Below, piece by piece: positions 1-9,700 of a DNA stretch of 64,000 bases. The notes beneath the pieces are model-generated. The model did not search any database. It was not told the origin of the DNA and saw nothing but the letters and a program-made list of their open reading frames with translations. A program made the translations under genes and the position numbers. The stretch is from CAZCGA01 sp964498075 (GTDB taxonomy: Bacteria; Desulfobacterota; Binatia; HRBIN30): positions 1 to 64,000 of the forward strand of contig CAZCGA010000022.1 in the NCBI GenBank assembly GCA_964498075.1, given 5' to 3'. Each line of letters starts with the position of its first letter. Position 1 is the first letter of the stretch.

Positions 1-95
1 TCCCTACGCATTCCGGCACGTAGACAGGCCCGGTCAGAAAGTGCGAAAGTCCACCATCACGCATACCCTATTGCTGTTTTTCATGGGCCGAACGT

Positions 96-1133
96 TCAGA
101 CGCCCTCACGAACTGCAACCAGCTTCGTTTCGAAGTCGAGCAGCGCCGTATCCAGCTCACGCCAGGAGACCACCTGCGTATCGACCCTGTCAGGATCGAG
201 TCGGCCGCTGCGCACCAGCTCGACGACCTCGGGTAGCAGCGCACGCGACTGGACCCGGCCGGTCACCAGTGTGCAGCCCTTCATGTACATCTCGGTCATC
301 GGGACCCCCACCAGCGGCTGGAAGTACATGGAGACGCTTGTGCAGATTCCCCCGGGCTCGGTAGAGCGCAGCGCGCACGCCAGCCCATCCGGATGCAATG
401 TCGCGTCGACGGTGATCGGGTACGCACCGCATCGACGTGGCCATTCTGCAACCTCGTGGGGGATGGTACCCAGACGCTCGGCGATCCCCAAGCGGCGTGG
501 ATTCGAGTCGTAGAAATCCACGACCTGAGCGCCGAGCACCTTGGCGGCAAGAGCGGCATACAGCGCAACGCTGCCTTTGAGCCCCGGAATTCCTCCGCAC
601 AGGATGAGAACCGGTGCCCCGGGCCAGCGCGAGAGGCCCCCCGCAACGCTGCGATAGCCGTCGGCGACGTTGTCGCCGACCCGCGCGGCGACGGCGGGAG
701 AGATGTCGCGCGGCAAGCTGATGAGCATGTGATTCGCATAGGGCACTCGAACCAGATCGGAGAAGGCGCCACCCCATGCTCCTCCTTTCTCGCCCATCCC
801 GAACGTCGAAGTACGGGGCACGTTGAGACAGTTTGCTGTCAGACCACGGGCACAGAACGCGCAGGTTCCGCAGGAGATCTGGAACGGGACGAGGACGCGA
901 TCGCCGACGCTGACCAGCGTAGACCCTCCGGTTTCCACGACTTCACCAACAAACTCGTGGCCAAGCGGAAATGGAGGCTCGTACGGGGTAATACCCGCGA
1001 CGATGGCGGCATCGACGTCGCATGCCGCGGCAGCAAGCGGGCGTACCAGCACGTCCTCGGGCCCGCGCAACTGCGGGTCTGCGACCTCACGCCACTCCAC
1101 AGAATTTGGTCCGATGAAGAAGAGGGATTCCAT
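96..1133 (-). CDS. Zinc-dependent alcohol dehydrogenase (paralogue 1 of 3)
   Basis: A 345-residue medium-chain dehydrogenase/reductase, expected to oxidise an alcohol or polyol with NAD(P)+ in the cytoplasm; the substrate is unknown. Seen in sequence: Cys38 and the GHE motif (His59, Glu60) as catalytic-zinc ligands, and four Cys of the structural zinc lobe (Cys88, 91, 94, 102). The Rossmann region has a slightly unusual glycine motif (LCGGIPGLKG). I chose the ATG at 1133 because an AAGGAG ribosome-binding site precedes it and the upstream gene ends two bases earlier; the longer open frame reaches back into that gene. It is the last gene of a three-paralogue minus-strand operon. Confidence 0.9.
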   Translation of the reverse strand: MESLFFIGPNSVEWREVADPQLRGPEDVLVRPLAAAACDVDAAIVAGITPYEPPFPLGHEFVGEVVETGGSTLVSVGDRVLVPFQISCGTCAFCARGLTANCLNVPRTSTFGMGEKGGAWGGAFSDLVRVPYANHMLISLPRDISPAVAARVGDNVADGYRSVAGGLSRWPGAPVLILCGGIPGLKGSVALYAALAAKVLGAQVVDFYDSNPRRLGIAERLGTIPHEVAEWPRRCGAYPITVDATLHPDGLACALRSTEPGGICTSVSMYFQPLVGVPMTEMYMKGCTLVTGRVQSRALLPEVVELVRSGRLDPDRVDTQVVSWRELDTALLDFETKLVAVREGV

Positions 1134-1135
1134 CG

Positions 1136-2209
1136 TCAACTCCTTGCCTCGGGGATGCTGGACTTCTGGACAACGCCGACGCGATTGGTGTCGCGGACGA
1201 AGACGGGCTTCATCGAAGGTTCTGCAAGTGCCTCGGGGAGCTTCTCCCACGAGAGAATCTCCGTGGTGACTCGTTCCGGGGCTATGCGGCCCGTTTGAAC
1301 GAGGGAAAGCACCTCCCGCAGGTGCGCTCGGATGTTCGTCGGTGTGGTCTCGAGTCGAACGCCGCGAAGCAGCATCTCAAGCAGCGGCAACGGCGTCTCA
1401 CGGAAGTACATCGACAGGCTCGTGCAAACTCCCCTCGGCGCGAGGGAGCGCAGTACGAGCGCCAGCTCTTCGGGTGCGCCTCGGGCGTCCACCGCAATCT
1501 CGTACTGCGATTCGAGAGACGACTTCGGCTCGCCTCTGCTGACCTCGATGCTGTTGGCCCCTAGCTTCGCTGCGAGATCGAGTCGGTCTCGATCGTGATC
1601 CAGGTAGTCGATGCGCCCCGCTCCCATCGCCTTCGCCATCTGGATCGCGAAGAACCCGGTGGCGCCGACGCCGGCGATCAACACGTTCGCACCGGGGAGT
1701 TGCTGCAGGTGTGGGACGATCGCCTCGAACGCGTTGGTCAAGTTGTCGCTCGCTGCGGCTACCGACTCCGGCGAAACTCCCTCGGGCAGCCGGACCAGCA
1801 TTGCGTCAGCGAACGGAACTCGCACGAGGTCTGAGAAGCCGCCTCCCCAATCCCCTGTCAGGGCCCCCAGCCCGTACATCGAGGTCGGCGGGACGGCGCG
1901 GCAAAAGGCGGTTGACCCCGAACGGCACCGGTCGCATTCCCCGCATGAGATTTGCGCCGGCACGGCGACCACATCACCCGGCACGACACCGCGGACCGCG
2001 TCCCCAACCTCGACCACCGTCGCGACGAACTCGTGGCCGAGCGCGATCGGGCCGCCATAGGGAGCCCGGCCCTTGATGATACTGCGGTCAAGGTCGCACG
2101 TGGTCGCCGCCACCGGTGCCACCACCGCCTGTCGAGGTCCTTCAAGTAACGGCTCCGGTACCTCGTGCCACTCCAAGACCTTTGTCCTGACGAACGTCAG
2201 CTGTCGCAC
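1136..2209 (-). CDS. Zinc-dependent alcohol dehydrogenase (paralogue 2 of 3)
   Basis: A 357-residue medium-chain dehydrogenase closely resembling its two neighbours, including their opening pattern (short strand, LEW/VEW, VPEP/VADP). Cys38 and GHE (58-60) are zinc-site residues; Cys89, 92, 95 and 103 form the structural zinc lobe. The nucleotide-binding motif GVGATG is intact. The start is GTG with a GAGGGG element upstream. It lies between paralogues 1 and 3 on the same strand, separated from paralogue 3 by a decayed acyl-CoA dehydrogenase. The tandem arrangement suggests duplication and divergence on related alcohols. The substrate cannot be told from sequence. Confidence 0.9.
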   Translation of the reverse strand: MRQLTFVRTKVLEWHEVPEPLLEGPRQAVVAPVAATTCDLDRSIIKGRAPYGGPIALGHEFVATVVEVGDAVRGVVPGDVVAVPAQISCGECDRCRSGSTAFCRAVPPTSMYGLGALTGDWGGGFSDLVRVPFADAMLVRLPEGVSPESVAAASDNLTNAFEAIVPHLQQLPGANVLIAGVGATGFFAIQMAKAMGAGRIDYLDHDRDRLDLAAKLGANSIEVSRGEPKSSLESQYEIAVDARGAPEELALVLRSLAPRGVCTSLSMYFRETPLPLLEMLLRGVRLETTPTNIRAHLREVLSLVQTGRIAPERVTTEILSWEKLPEALAEPSMKPVFVRDTNRVGVVQKSSIPEARS

Positions 2210-2224
2210 GGCCGCCCCTCTTCG

Positions 2225-2424
2225 TTACCGTTCCCGGCGCCCCATGGGGATGCTCTGGAACGGGATGTCCTTATCGAGCCGCGGCTCGGTAGGCAGCCCG
2301 AGCAGGCCCAGCCGTTCCCAGTCAGGTCGAGGCGGTCCGAGTTCGGAACGCGGCGATCCGTGAAGAAGGCCTCGCGCGTCGTCTGCTGCAGGAGTTTCTG
2401 TGCCTCTGAGAAATCGAAGTTCAT
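2225..2424 (-). pseudogene. Decayed acyl-CoA dehydrogenase N-terminus
   Basis: The ATG at 2424 overlaps the TGA of the upstream dehydrogenase (ATGA), so this was once a translationally coupled gene. The first 20 or so residues (MNFDFSEAQKLLQQTTREAF) match the canonical start of acyl-CoA dehydrogenases. The reading then shifts by one base and continues as PDWERLGLLGLPTEP, the typical next element of that family, before the gene ends in an apparent deletion. Acyl-CoA dehydrogenases are about 380 residues, so only the first 15% or so remains, in two frames. Inference: a lost beta-oxidation partner of the alcohol dehydrogenases. Confidence 0.72.
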
Positions 2425-3467
2425 CCTTTGTCTCCATGTGTGGGCTGAACGGATGCAACGTTGTCCCGCACAATGACGGGTTTGAGAGAGGGAACAGCGA
2501 GGGCGTCTGCCGCCTCTTCCCAGTGCACGACTTCCGAGGTTACCAGCTCCGGGCGAATGCGCCCCGACACGATCAGCTCCAGCACGTCCTCCATGTGGCT
2601 ACGACAGTTCGCCACGCCGGTGTGAAGACGAACCGAGCGGCGCCACATGTCGAAGACGGGAATCGGCACGTCCTGGAGTCCTCCGAAAACGCACGTGCAG
2701 ATTCCACCCACGCCTACCGAGCGGAGAGCAGTGTCCAGCCCGGCCCCGCTGAAGCTCGCGTCGACCACAATCGGATAGACGCCTACTCGACCGCGCTGTG
2801 CTTCGATGGCCATCGCACCCAACGTTTCGGCCAAGGCCAGACGATCGGGGTCCGTATCCAGGTAGTCTACCCGCGACGCGCCGCAGGCGACCGCGATGGC
2901 CACCGCAAATAGACCGATGCTTCCGTGTCCCACAACCAGCACTTCGGCCCCGGGTGATTCCTGCAACGGGGGCACGACGGTGCGCCACGCGTCTGCGACG
3001 TTGTCGCCCGCGCTGACGACGCTGCAGGGATCGACGCCGGGCGGCACCGAGACGAGCATGTGCTGCGCGAACGGAACGCGCACGAGATCAGCAAACGCGC
3101 CCGGCCAGTTTCCGCCGAAAGCACCGAGACCCCAGGCGGCCGGCTGCGGAACGGCTCTGCAGAACGCGGTCATACCCCGGCGACAGCGGTCGCACACCCC
3201 GCACGAGATCTGGACGGGCAGCACCACCTGCTGCCCAAGGTGGAACTTGTCCACGGCTTCGCCGACCTGCACGACCTCGGCGACGAACTCATGACCGAAC
3301 GGGAAAGGGCCGGCCACGGGGAACTCGCCGCGCAGGCCGGCGATGTCCGCGTCGCAGAGAGCCACGGCGATGGGCCGCACGAGCGCGTCGCCCGGATCGA
3401 CGAGCCGTGGGTCCGGTACGTCCCTCCACTCGAGACGTCCCGGCGCGATGAAGTGCAGTGCGCGCAT
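2421..3467 (-). CDS. Zinc-dependent alcohol dehydrogenase (paralogue 3 of 3)
   Basis: A 348-residue medium-chain dehydrogenase and the first gene of the tandem trio. Cys38, GHE (58-60) and structural-zinc Cys89, 92, 95 and 103 are present, as is a GHGSIG nucleotide-binding turn. The ATG at 3467 has a GAGGAG ribosome-binding site. A promoter with an embedded palindrome lies directly upstream, next to a TetR gene, so this gene probably leads a TetR-controlled operon. Its stop codon overlaps the start of an acyl-CoA dehydrogenase remnant. Confidence 0.9.
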   Translation of the reverse strand: MRALHFIAPGRLEWRDVPDPRLVDPGDALVRPIAVALCDADIAGLRGEFPVAGPFPFGHEFVAEVVQVGEAVDKFHLGQQVVLPVQISCGVCDRCRRGMTAFCRAVPQPAAWGLGAFGGNWPGAFADLVRVPFAQHMLVSVPPGVDPCSVVSAGDNVADAWRTVVPPLQESPGAEVLVVGHGSIGLFAVAIAVACGASRVDYLDTDPDRLALAETLGAMAIEAQRGRVGVYPIVVDASFSGAGLDTALRSVGVGGICTCVFGGLQDVPIPVFDMWRRSVRLHTGVANCRSHMEDVLELIVSGRIRPELVTSEVVHWEEAADALAVPSLKPVIVRDNVASVQPTHGDKG

Positions 3468-3489
3468 GCCGCTCTCCTCGATTGATCGA

Positions 3490-3518
3490 GTGTTACTCTA
3501 GAGCGCCATTCTAGTCAA
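3490..3518 (-). promoter_or_regulatory. Promoter with overlapping TetR-type operator
   Basis: On the minus strand TTGACT (3518-3513) is followed after 17 bases by TAACAC (3495-3490), a plausible -35/-10 pair whose start point would fall some 15-20 bases before the dehydrogenase ATG at 3467. Between them is a perfect inverted repeat, CTAGA-N7-TCTAG (3498-3514), a typical size for a TetR-family operator. The neighbouring TetR gene is the obvious candidate regulator. The promoter and its match to that regulator are inferred; the palindrome is seen. Confidence 0.6.
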
Positions 3519-3593
3519 GTAGGGGTCCATCGATCGAAAACATGAGCCGTCCGGACGCCGCTAGCCGTCCGAGGCCGCTGCGGGGGCGGCGCC

Positions 3594-4205
3594 TTAGTCG
3601 GCGGCGTTTGCCCGGAGCGATTTCCAGGCCGCTGCGGCCAGGACGCGTGTCGCCTTCTGGGGCGTGGTGGCGGCGTGGCCCGCCAGCCAGTGACGGGCGA
3701 ACTGTTGCGCCGGGCCGATCCACACCGCGCCGATGACGTCCGCCGGGAGCGGAGTAATCACACCCTTTTGCATGTGCGGGAGGATCCAGTCAGCGACCGC
3801 GGCGGCGAAGCGGCGGTTGAGCTCCCGGATCTCGGGCTTGACGGCCTGCACCGCCTCCGCCTCACGCAAGTGGAACAGGAAGCGAGCCCAGTCGGCATGC
3901 TCCTGCACCCAGCGGAGATGGTAACGCACCACGGCCTGGACACCGGAGCGCGCGTCCCGGTGACGCTGCAGCTCGCGGAGGAAACCTGCCTGGTAGTCGC
4001 GCAGGCCGTCGACGTGCAAGGTGCCGGCCAGCCCTTCTTTCCCACCGAAGTGATGGTAGATGCTGCCGATGCTCGCGCCCGAACGCTCGCGGATCTCTTC
4101 GGCCGTCGCAGCGGCGAAGCCGCGCTCGAGAAAGCAATGCAGCGCTGCGTCCAGGATCTTCCGGCGCCGCTTCTCGGTGCTCGCAGCCCGCGTCTTGACT
4201 GGCAT
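3594..4205 (-). CDS. TetR/AcrR family transcriptional regulator
   Basis: A 203-residue repressor-type protein. The N-terminal helix-turn-helix spans roughly residues 10-57 and includes the family signature around SGASIGSIYHHFGGKEGL; the rest is an alpha-helical ligand-binding domain. The open frame runs further upstream, but only the ATG at 4205 begins at the family's usual distance from the helix-turn-helix. It sits just upstream of, and on the same strand as, the alcohol dehydrogenase operon, whose promoter contains a palindrome suited to such a dimer. The ligand is unknown; an alcohol or acyl-CoA is plausible from context. Confidence 0.9.
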   Translation of the reverse strand: MPVKTRAASTEKRRRKILDAALHCFLERGFAAATAEEIRERSGASIGSIYHHFGGKEGLAGTLHVDGLRDYQAGFLRELQRHRDARSGVQAVVRYHLRWVQEHADWARFLFHLREAEAVQAVKPEIRELNRRFAAAVADWILPHMQKGVITPLPADVIGAVWIGPAQQFARHWLAGHAATTPQKATRVLAAAAWKSLRANAAD

Positions 4206-4251
4206 GTCGGCCCCGTGCCTACACCAATGCCGGGCGCCGACGCAACGGTTC

Positions 4252-4509
4252 CTATTGCCGGTGAGGGCCACCCGATGCGACGCCGCGCTCAGCCAGGATC
4301 CGTTCGGCCGCCCAGAGGCCGGTCGCCGCCGCACCATCCACCGAAGGCGTGCCCAGATAGTCACCCGCAAGCAAGACGCGAGCATTCGGTGGAACATGCT
4401 TCCGGTACTCGGCAATGACTCGGCTCCGGCCGACCGGCGACTTCGGTATGCCCTCCCTCCAGCGGACAATGTGCGCGAAACGCTTGGCTGTAGTCCGTTT
4501 GCTCGCCAT
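4252..4509 (-). pseudogene. C-terminal fragment of an FAD-dependent amine oxidase/protoporphyrinogen oxidase-like protein
   Basis: An 85-codon frame whose last two-thirds fit the C-terminal FAD-contact region of NAD(P)/FAD-dependent amine-oxidase-type enzymes: a RWREGIPKSPVG segment, then LLAGDYLGTPSVDGAAATG followed by a helix (LWAAERIL). In intact enzymes this closes the FAD fold begun by an N-terminal GxGxxG motif some 350 residues earlier; nothing of that kind is visible upstream, where the AraC regulator ends at 4588. It is therefore a truncated remnant stranded between two regulator genes and probably makes no functional enzyme. Confidence 0.65.
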
Positions 4510-4587
4510 CCGCTGTCCACCTCGGCTCAGCTGCGGCGAGCGTACTATCGGAGATGCTGGTGACGCGTTCGGCGCGGCGCCAACCGC

Positions 4588-5340
4588 TTACGTGGATGCG
4601 ACAGACCGCCGTCGGGCCCGCCACGCGCTCGGTGTCTCGCCCGTGGTCTTGCGGAAGAGAGCGCTGAAATGCTGCGGCGTAGCGCAGCCGATCTCCAGCG
4701 CGATGGCGGTGATCTTCGCGTCGGTGTCGGCGAGGAGCGTCTGCGCGGCGCGGATACGAGCGGCATCGACTTCGGATCGGAGCGAGGTGCGCGCCCGTTG
4801 CAGCTGGCGCTGGAGGGAGCGCTCTGAAACTCCGATGGCTCGCGCGGCCGTGGCGAGCCGAAGATCGAGGTTCGTCGCCAGGAGCGCGCGCAGTCTTTGC
4901 ACGGTCTCGGGCACCGCCGAGGCAGCGGCAACAAGGGAAGAAATGTGGTCCGCCAAGGCCCTGGTATCGGTCCGGCCAAGCCACTTGAGCGCCTCAACGG
5001 CACTCGTGAACACCCGAACCGGATACGAGGGCTGGCCGAGGACCTCGTAGAAGCCGGCAATGATAGCGCCCTCGATCCCGACCGGCCGAACCAGTGCGTG
5101 TCGAACTGTTCGGCTGGCGAAGTCGGGAAGATTTCTTTCGATAAATGCGGCGAAGAGTTTGTACGCCGCGGCGTCAATTCCTTCCAGCTGACTCGCGTCA
5201 CTCAACACAGACAACGCGTCATCGATTTGTGGGCTTCGCCAGAGCGCGTAGGCTGCCAGCAGCGGACCAACGTCGCGCTCTTCGAACCGCCCCAGAAGAC
5301 CGACCCGCAGAGCGTCGGATCGACACACCATACCATCCAC
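4588..5340 (-). CDS. AraC-family transcriptional regulator
   Basis: A 250-residue protein with a C-terminal AraC-type double helix-turn-helix. The last 90 or so residues contain LATAARAIGVSERSLQRQLQ, then ITAIALEIGCATPQHFSALF and the closing GETPSAWR. The N-terminal 150 residues are a helical sensing region of the kind seen in regulators with an N-terminal AraC-binding-like domain, without a recognisable ligand signature. It sits between the amine-oxidase fragment and an acetoacetate-decarboxylase-like gene on the same strand, about 106 bases after the latter. Its targets are not evident. Confidence 0.85.
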   Translation of the reverse strand: MDGMVCRSDALRVGLLGRFEERDVGPLLAAYALWRSPQIDDALSVLSDASQLEGIDAAAYKLFAAFIERNLPDFASRTVRHALVRPVGIEGAIIAGFYEVLGQPSYPVRVFTSAVEALKWLGRTDTRALADHISSLVAAASAVPETVQRLRALLATNLDLRLATAARAIGVSERSLQRQLQRARTSLRSEVDAARIRAAQTLLADTDAKITAIALEIGCATPQHFSALFRKTTGETPSAWRARRRSVAST

Positions 5341-5446
5341 GTACGCCCGGCCATGTAGCGACCGACCGGTGCCAGGAGGAATTCGTTGCTATCTGTTGCA
5401 GGGTGCATCGGCGAGGGCGGCGCTGCGGAAGTGGTTGCGCGAGGGG

Positions 5447-6250
5447 CTAGCGCCTCAAGTCCTTCAGCTTCACCAGATCCGCCACCGTCATCGACATGCT
5501 GTATCGGTAGCCAGCGAGGATCTCGCGGGGGGCGAGGTCGTGCAGTTCGTGGGCCGGCGAGGGGAAGTAGGCGAGCGTCGCCGGCCCGGTCCAGACGGCG
5601 GAGAGCTTCCTGTCGGTGGCGGTGAACTGCACCAGCTCGCACACCGCAGGCTTGTCGTGCAGGCCGGCGGTCAGCTCGGGGAAGTATCGAAGTCCGACCA
5701 CCTTGCGGCCGCTCGCGAGGCCGGCGGCCCTGGGAGCCTGCTGCTTCAGGGTGACGGTGGCCTCAGCGAGGCGGCGGTCCTTCATCGCCAGCGTGGCGCC
5801 GAACGTGCCGCCTGGAATGGGCGGCGTCGCCACGCCCTCGACGTCGATGGCCCGCGTCATCCAGACCGAGCCGATCTGCTTGGGGAGCCCTTGAATGATG
5901 CCGCGCATCAGCGACACGTCTTGGTCGACGATGATATACGGGCAGTAGAGCACCGGCTCGCCCTCGAAGCGGGCGGAGACGAGGACGAAGAACTCCTTAT
6001 ACTGGGCGCGGCTGGGGTCGAGGAGCTCGTCGCGGCCCGAGGTGCAGGCCTGCCAATCGAAGAAATGCGCCGCGGCGGCGCCCGGATCTTCGACATCGGG
6101 CTCAAGCCCGGGCGGCAGCACTGCGGCGACAGCGGCCGGATCGGCACGGAAGTCCACCACCAGCCCGGTGCCGGCGTAGTGCCACGGCGGCGGCAGCACC
6201 AGGCTGGAGCGCCCCTTGGGCGACAGCGGCGCGGAATAGCCTTGGAGCAT
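5447..6250 (-). CDS. Acetoacetate decarboxylase-like family protein
   Basis: A 267-residue member of the acetoacetate decarboxylase superfamily. The motif GLPKQIGSVW carries Lys124 at the position of the Schiff-base lysine of true acetoacetate decarboxylase. In the classical enzyme the next residue is a second Lys that lowers the pKa; here it is Gln, so the reaction may differ (aldolase, dehydratase or hydrolase-type Schiff-base chemistry is known in the superfamily). The start at 6250 is preferred over 6274 because GGGAGGGAG precedes it. A TGAC-N5-GTCA palindrome lies about 58 bases upstream. A second family member is at 32221. Confidence 0.83.
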   Translation of the reverse strand: MLQGYSAPLSPKGRSSLVLPPPWHYAGTGLVVDFRADPAAVAAVLPPGLEPDVEDPGAAAAHFFDWQACTSGRDELLDPSRAQYKEFFVLVSARFEGEPVLYCPYIIVDQDVSLMRGIIQGLPKQIGSVWMTRAIDVEGVATPPIPGGTFGATLAMKDRRLAEATVTLKQQAPRAAGLASGRKVVGLRYFPELTAGLHDKPAVCELVQFTATDRKLSAVWTGPATLAYFPSPAHELHDLAPREILAGYRYSMSMTVADLVKLKDLRR

Positions 6251-6784
6251 GGTGACTCCCTCCCCCTGTAGCATTGGATGCGAGCGGACCGAACCTCTCC
6301 AATCCTTGACACTACGTCATACTACATCGCGCTCGCCTCGTCCTACCTCAGGCTCGCCTCGTGCGAGTCAGCGAGTGTATTGCTCTCCCCCAAGATGTGC
6401 AGCCACCTGGTCTCCGACGACCCAACTGTCACGGGGCACCGGCGCGACGTGGAAGAGGTCGCCGGCGCGCAACTCGGGCCACTTGGGATTGCTCCTTCTC
6501 TGACGACGCCTCTGGCAGTCTGGTTGCGGTACCGTTGCAAGCGCCGCGTCTGCGAGGCCAGCCCCCGTTCCAACTCGCCGTGGCTTCTTGTGCCCTCTTG
6601 GCGGTGTCTCCGTCATTCCTGGAACTCCCTACCCACGTTGGCTTCACGCTGTCAGGCGGCCCCGGGCTCATCCGCAAGGATCACCGAGCGTTTCAACGAG
6701 CCCGTCCGACTCATACCCGGACCGCCGCGCGGCTGCCATCGAGAAGTTGTCCCGGCGTTCGGGCTCCGGTACAAGCTGCGCACT
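6251..6784. other. 534-base divergent intergenic region
   Basis: No convincing gene is seen between the decarboxylase-like gene (minus) and the restriction-modification gene (plus). An open frame continues upstream of the latter but its sequence resembles no family and lacks a ribosome-binding site at any in-frame start. Near 6308-6320 lies TGACACTACGTCA, an inverted repeat TGAC-N5-GTCA, related in its half-site to the palindromes before the second decarboxylase-like gene at 32221. Confidence 0.5.
6308..6320. promoter_or_regulatory. TGAC-N5-GTCA palindrome
   Basis: The 13 bases TGACACTACGTCA form an inverted repeat of TGAC half-sites around a 5-base centre. It lies upstream of the decarboxylase-like gene that starts at 6250 on the minus strand. 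The same half-site occurs in several palindromic combinations before the other decarboxylase-like gene at 32221. A shared regulator is possible; short palindromes also arise by chance. Confidence 0.35.
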
Positions 6785-9700
6785 ATGCGCTCGCTTCCCC
6801 TGAAAGCGAATCACAAGCGCATCGGTGCCTACCATCAGTCACTCGCGGAGTTCGCCGCGCTCGGTGTGGCACATGAGACCGCGGTGCGCGCTGCCTTTCA
6901 GGCGCTCCTTGAAGACTGCACGGCGCTGGTCAACAAAGGCCGCGCCGACAAGTGGAAGCTCGTGCCGGAGTATTCGCTGAAGACGAAATCCGGCGCGCGG
7001 ATCACGCCCGACGGCGCGTTGCTCGACAGCTTCCGCCTGATCCACGGCTTGTGGGAAGCCAAGGACACCGACGACGATCTCGAAAGGGAGATCACCGCCA
7101 AATTCAAAGCCGGCTATCCGCGCGACAACATCCTGTTTCAGGCGCCGCACCGCGCCGTGCTCGTGCAAGACGGCGAGCGCGCCCTCGACCTCGACATCTC
7201 CAAGCCAGAGCATCTCGTCGAGATCCTCCACACCTTCTTTGGATATCAGGCCCCGGCCTTCGACGAGTGGGAAACGGCCGTCGAGGAATTCAAGACCCGC
7301 CTCCCCGAGATCGGCCGCGCCCTGCGCGACCTGTTGCGCGCCGAAAAGAAGAGCAACAAACTCTACGCGGACATCTTCGACGGCTTCGTCAACCTCTGCC
7401 GCCAGGCGCTCAATCCGAACCTCGCTGTTGCTGCCGTCGAGGAGATGCTCATCCAGCACCTCCTCACCGAGCGCATCTTCCGCAAGATCTTCGACGTGGG
7501 CGATTTCATGCAGCGCAACAACATCGCCGCCGAGATCGAGAAAGTCGTCACCGCCCTGACCATTCGTTCCTTCTCGCGCGACCAGTTCCTCCGTGAGCTC
7601 GACCGCTTCTACAAGGCGATCGAAGACGCCGCCGGCACCATCCAGGAGTTCTCCGAGAAGCAGAAGTTCCTCAACACAGTTTACGAACAGTTCTTCCAAG
7701 GCTTCGCCGTCGAGCGGGCCGATACGATGGGCATCGTCTACACGCCACAGGAGATCGTCGAATTCATCCTCGGCAGCGTGGAGGAAATCCTGCGCACCGA
7801 GTTTGACCGCACGCTCGGCGACCCGGGCGTCCACGTCATCGACCCCTTCGTCGGCACCGGCAACTTCATGGTGAATATCATCCGCCGGCTGCCCAAGACC
7901 CGGCTCGAGGACAAGTACCGGAACGAACTGCACTGCAACGAGGTCATGCTGCTGCCCTACTACGTAGCGGCGATGAACATCGAGCACACGTTCTGGGAGC
8001 GGATCGGCCGCTACGAAGCCTTCCCCGGCATCTGCCTGGTGGACACGTTCGAGACTGCGGAGAAGGCGCAGGCGGAGTTTGGTTTCTTCAATCCCGAGAA
8101 TACCGAGCGGGTCAAGCGCCAGAAAGCCGCCCCGATCTTCGTCGTCCTTGGCAATCCACCGTACAATGCGTGGCAGCAGGACGAGAACGACAACAACAAG
8201 AACCGCAAGTACGAGGAGGTCGACAGTCGGGTTCGCGACACGTACGGCGCTGATTCATCGGCGACGCTCCAGAACAGCTTGGCAGACCCCTACATCAAAG
8301 CGTTCCGCTGGGCATCGGATCGCATTGCCGACGAGGGCGTCGTCGCCTTCGTGACGAACAACGGATTCGTCGAGGGAATAGCCTGCGATGGGATGCGCAA
8401 GCATCTTGCCCGCGACTTCGACGCCATCTACGTCCTGGATCTTGGCGGCAACGTCCGCAAGAACCCGAAGCTCTCCGGGACCACGCATAATGTCTTCGGT
8501 ATTCAGGTCGGCGTGAGCATCACGCTTCTCATCCGTCACGACAAGGAACGGACGACATCGGCAAAAGTTGACTACCACGCCGTCCCAACCGATTGGCGAA
8601 AGGAAGAGAAGTATGCGTTCCTTACGAAGGCCGCAGACGCCAGCGGAATTGAGTGGGCGACACTCACGCCGGATCGTAGAAACAGCTGGATTACCGGTGA
8701 TCTGGATGCGAGCTTTGACGGCCTGCTTGCAATCGGCAGCAAGGCAGTCAAGCAGGACGCGAACAGTCCCGCTGTGTTTCGTGCTTACTGCCGCGGCGTT
8801 TGTTCCAATAGCGACGCCTATGTCTACGGCTTTGATCGCGAGGCGCTGGTCAATCGCGCCGGGGCGATGATTGAAAGCTACGGTGTCGAGCTGGCGCGTT
8901 GGCGGAAGAAGGGGCGCCCCAAGAACATCGACGGGCTTCTGAAAGTCGACGAGCGGGTACTAAAGTGGATTCGGCGGACGAAGAAGGAGCTTGTCCGCGA
9001 TGTGGACGTCGCCTTTCACGAAAGTAAGGTGCGCGAAGCACTCTATAGGCCGTTCACCAAGCAGGCCTACTACTTTGAGGAGAGCTTCAACGAGGACGTC
9101 TATCAATTCCCGACGTTTCTCCCGACGGACGCAGCAGAGAAGGAAAACGTCGCGATCTGCCTCACGGACTGCGGCTCGGAAAAGCCCTTCATGGCCCTCG
9201 CAGCCGCGAGCATCGTGGACCTTCATCTTGTGGGTGCGGGCGCGAGTTCCCAATGCTTCCCCTTCTACACCTACGACGGCGAGGACGGAGGGCAGCGGGA
9301 GAACATTCCGCCCTCAACGTTGCTACATTTCCAGCAGCACTATGACGACAAGGGGATCACCAAGTGGGACATCTTCCACTACGTGTATGCGGTGCTGCAT
9401 CACCCGGAGTATCGCGCGCGCTATGCCGCCAACCTGCGGCGCGAGCTGCCGCGCATCCCGCTGGTCGGTAAAGACGCGGATGTCTTTCACGCCTATGCCG
9501 AGAGCGGCCGGAATCTCGCCGATCTGCATGTCGACTACGAGCGCGCCGCGGAGTATCCGCTCAAGCGCGTGGAGAATCCCGAGCTGCCGCTGGACTGGCG
9601 CGTGAAGAGGATGCGACTGAGCAAGGACAAGACGGCCATCATCTACAACGACTTCCTCACCCTCGCCGGTGTGCCGGAGACCGCCTTCGCCTACCGGCTC

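Noticed and set aside
1..95. A short minus-strand frame after the first dehydrogenase gene
   Set aside because: It is 17 codons long with no similarity or ribosome-binding site; nothing else is visible at the window edge.
6278..6784. A 169-codon N-terminal extension of the restriction-modification protein
   Set aside because: The extension has no family-like sequence and no ribosome-binding site. The protein at 6785 starts at a natural domain edge.
6839..7987. A 382-codon minus-strand open frame
   Set aside because: It lies wholly opposite the restriction-modification gene, whose plus-strand frame has clear nuclease and methylase motifs.
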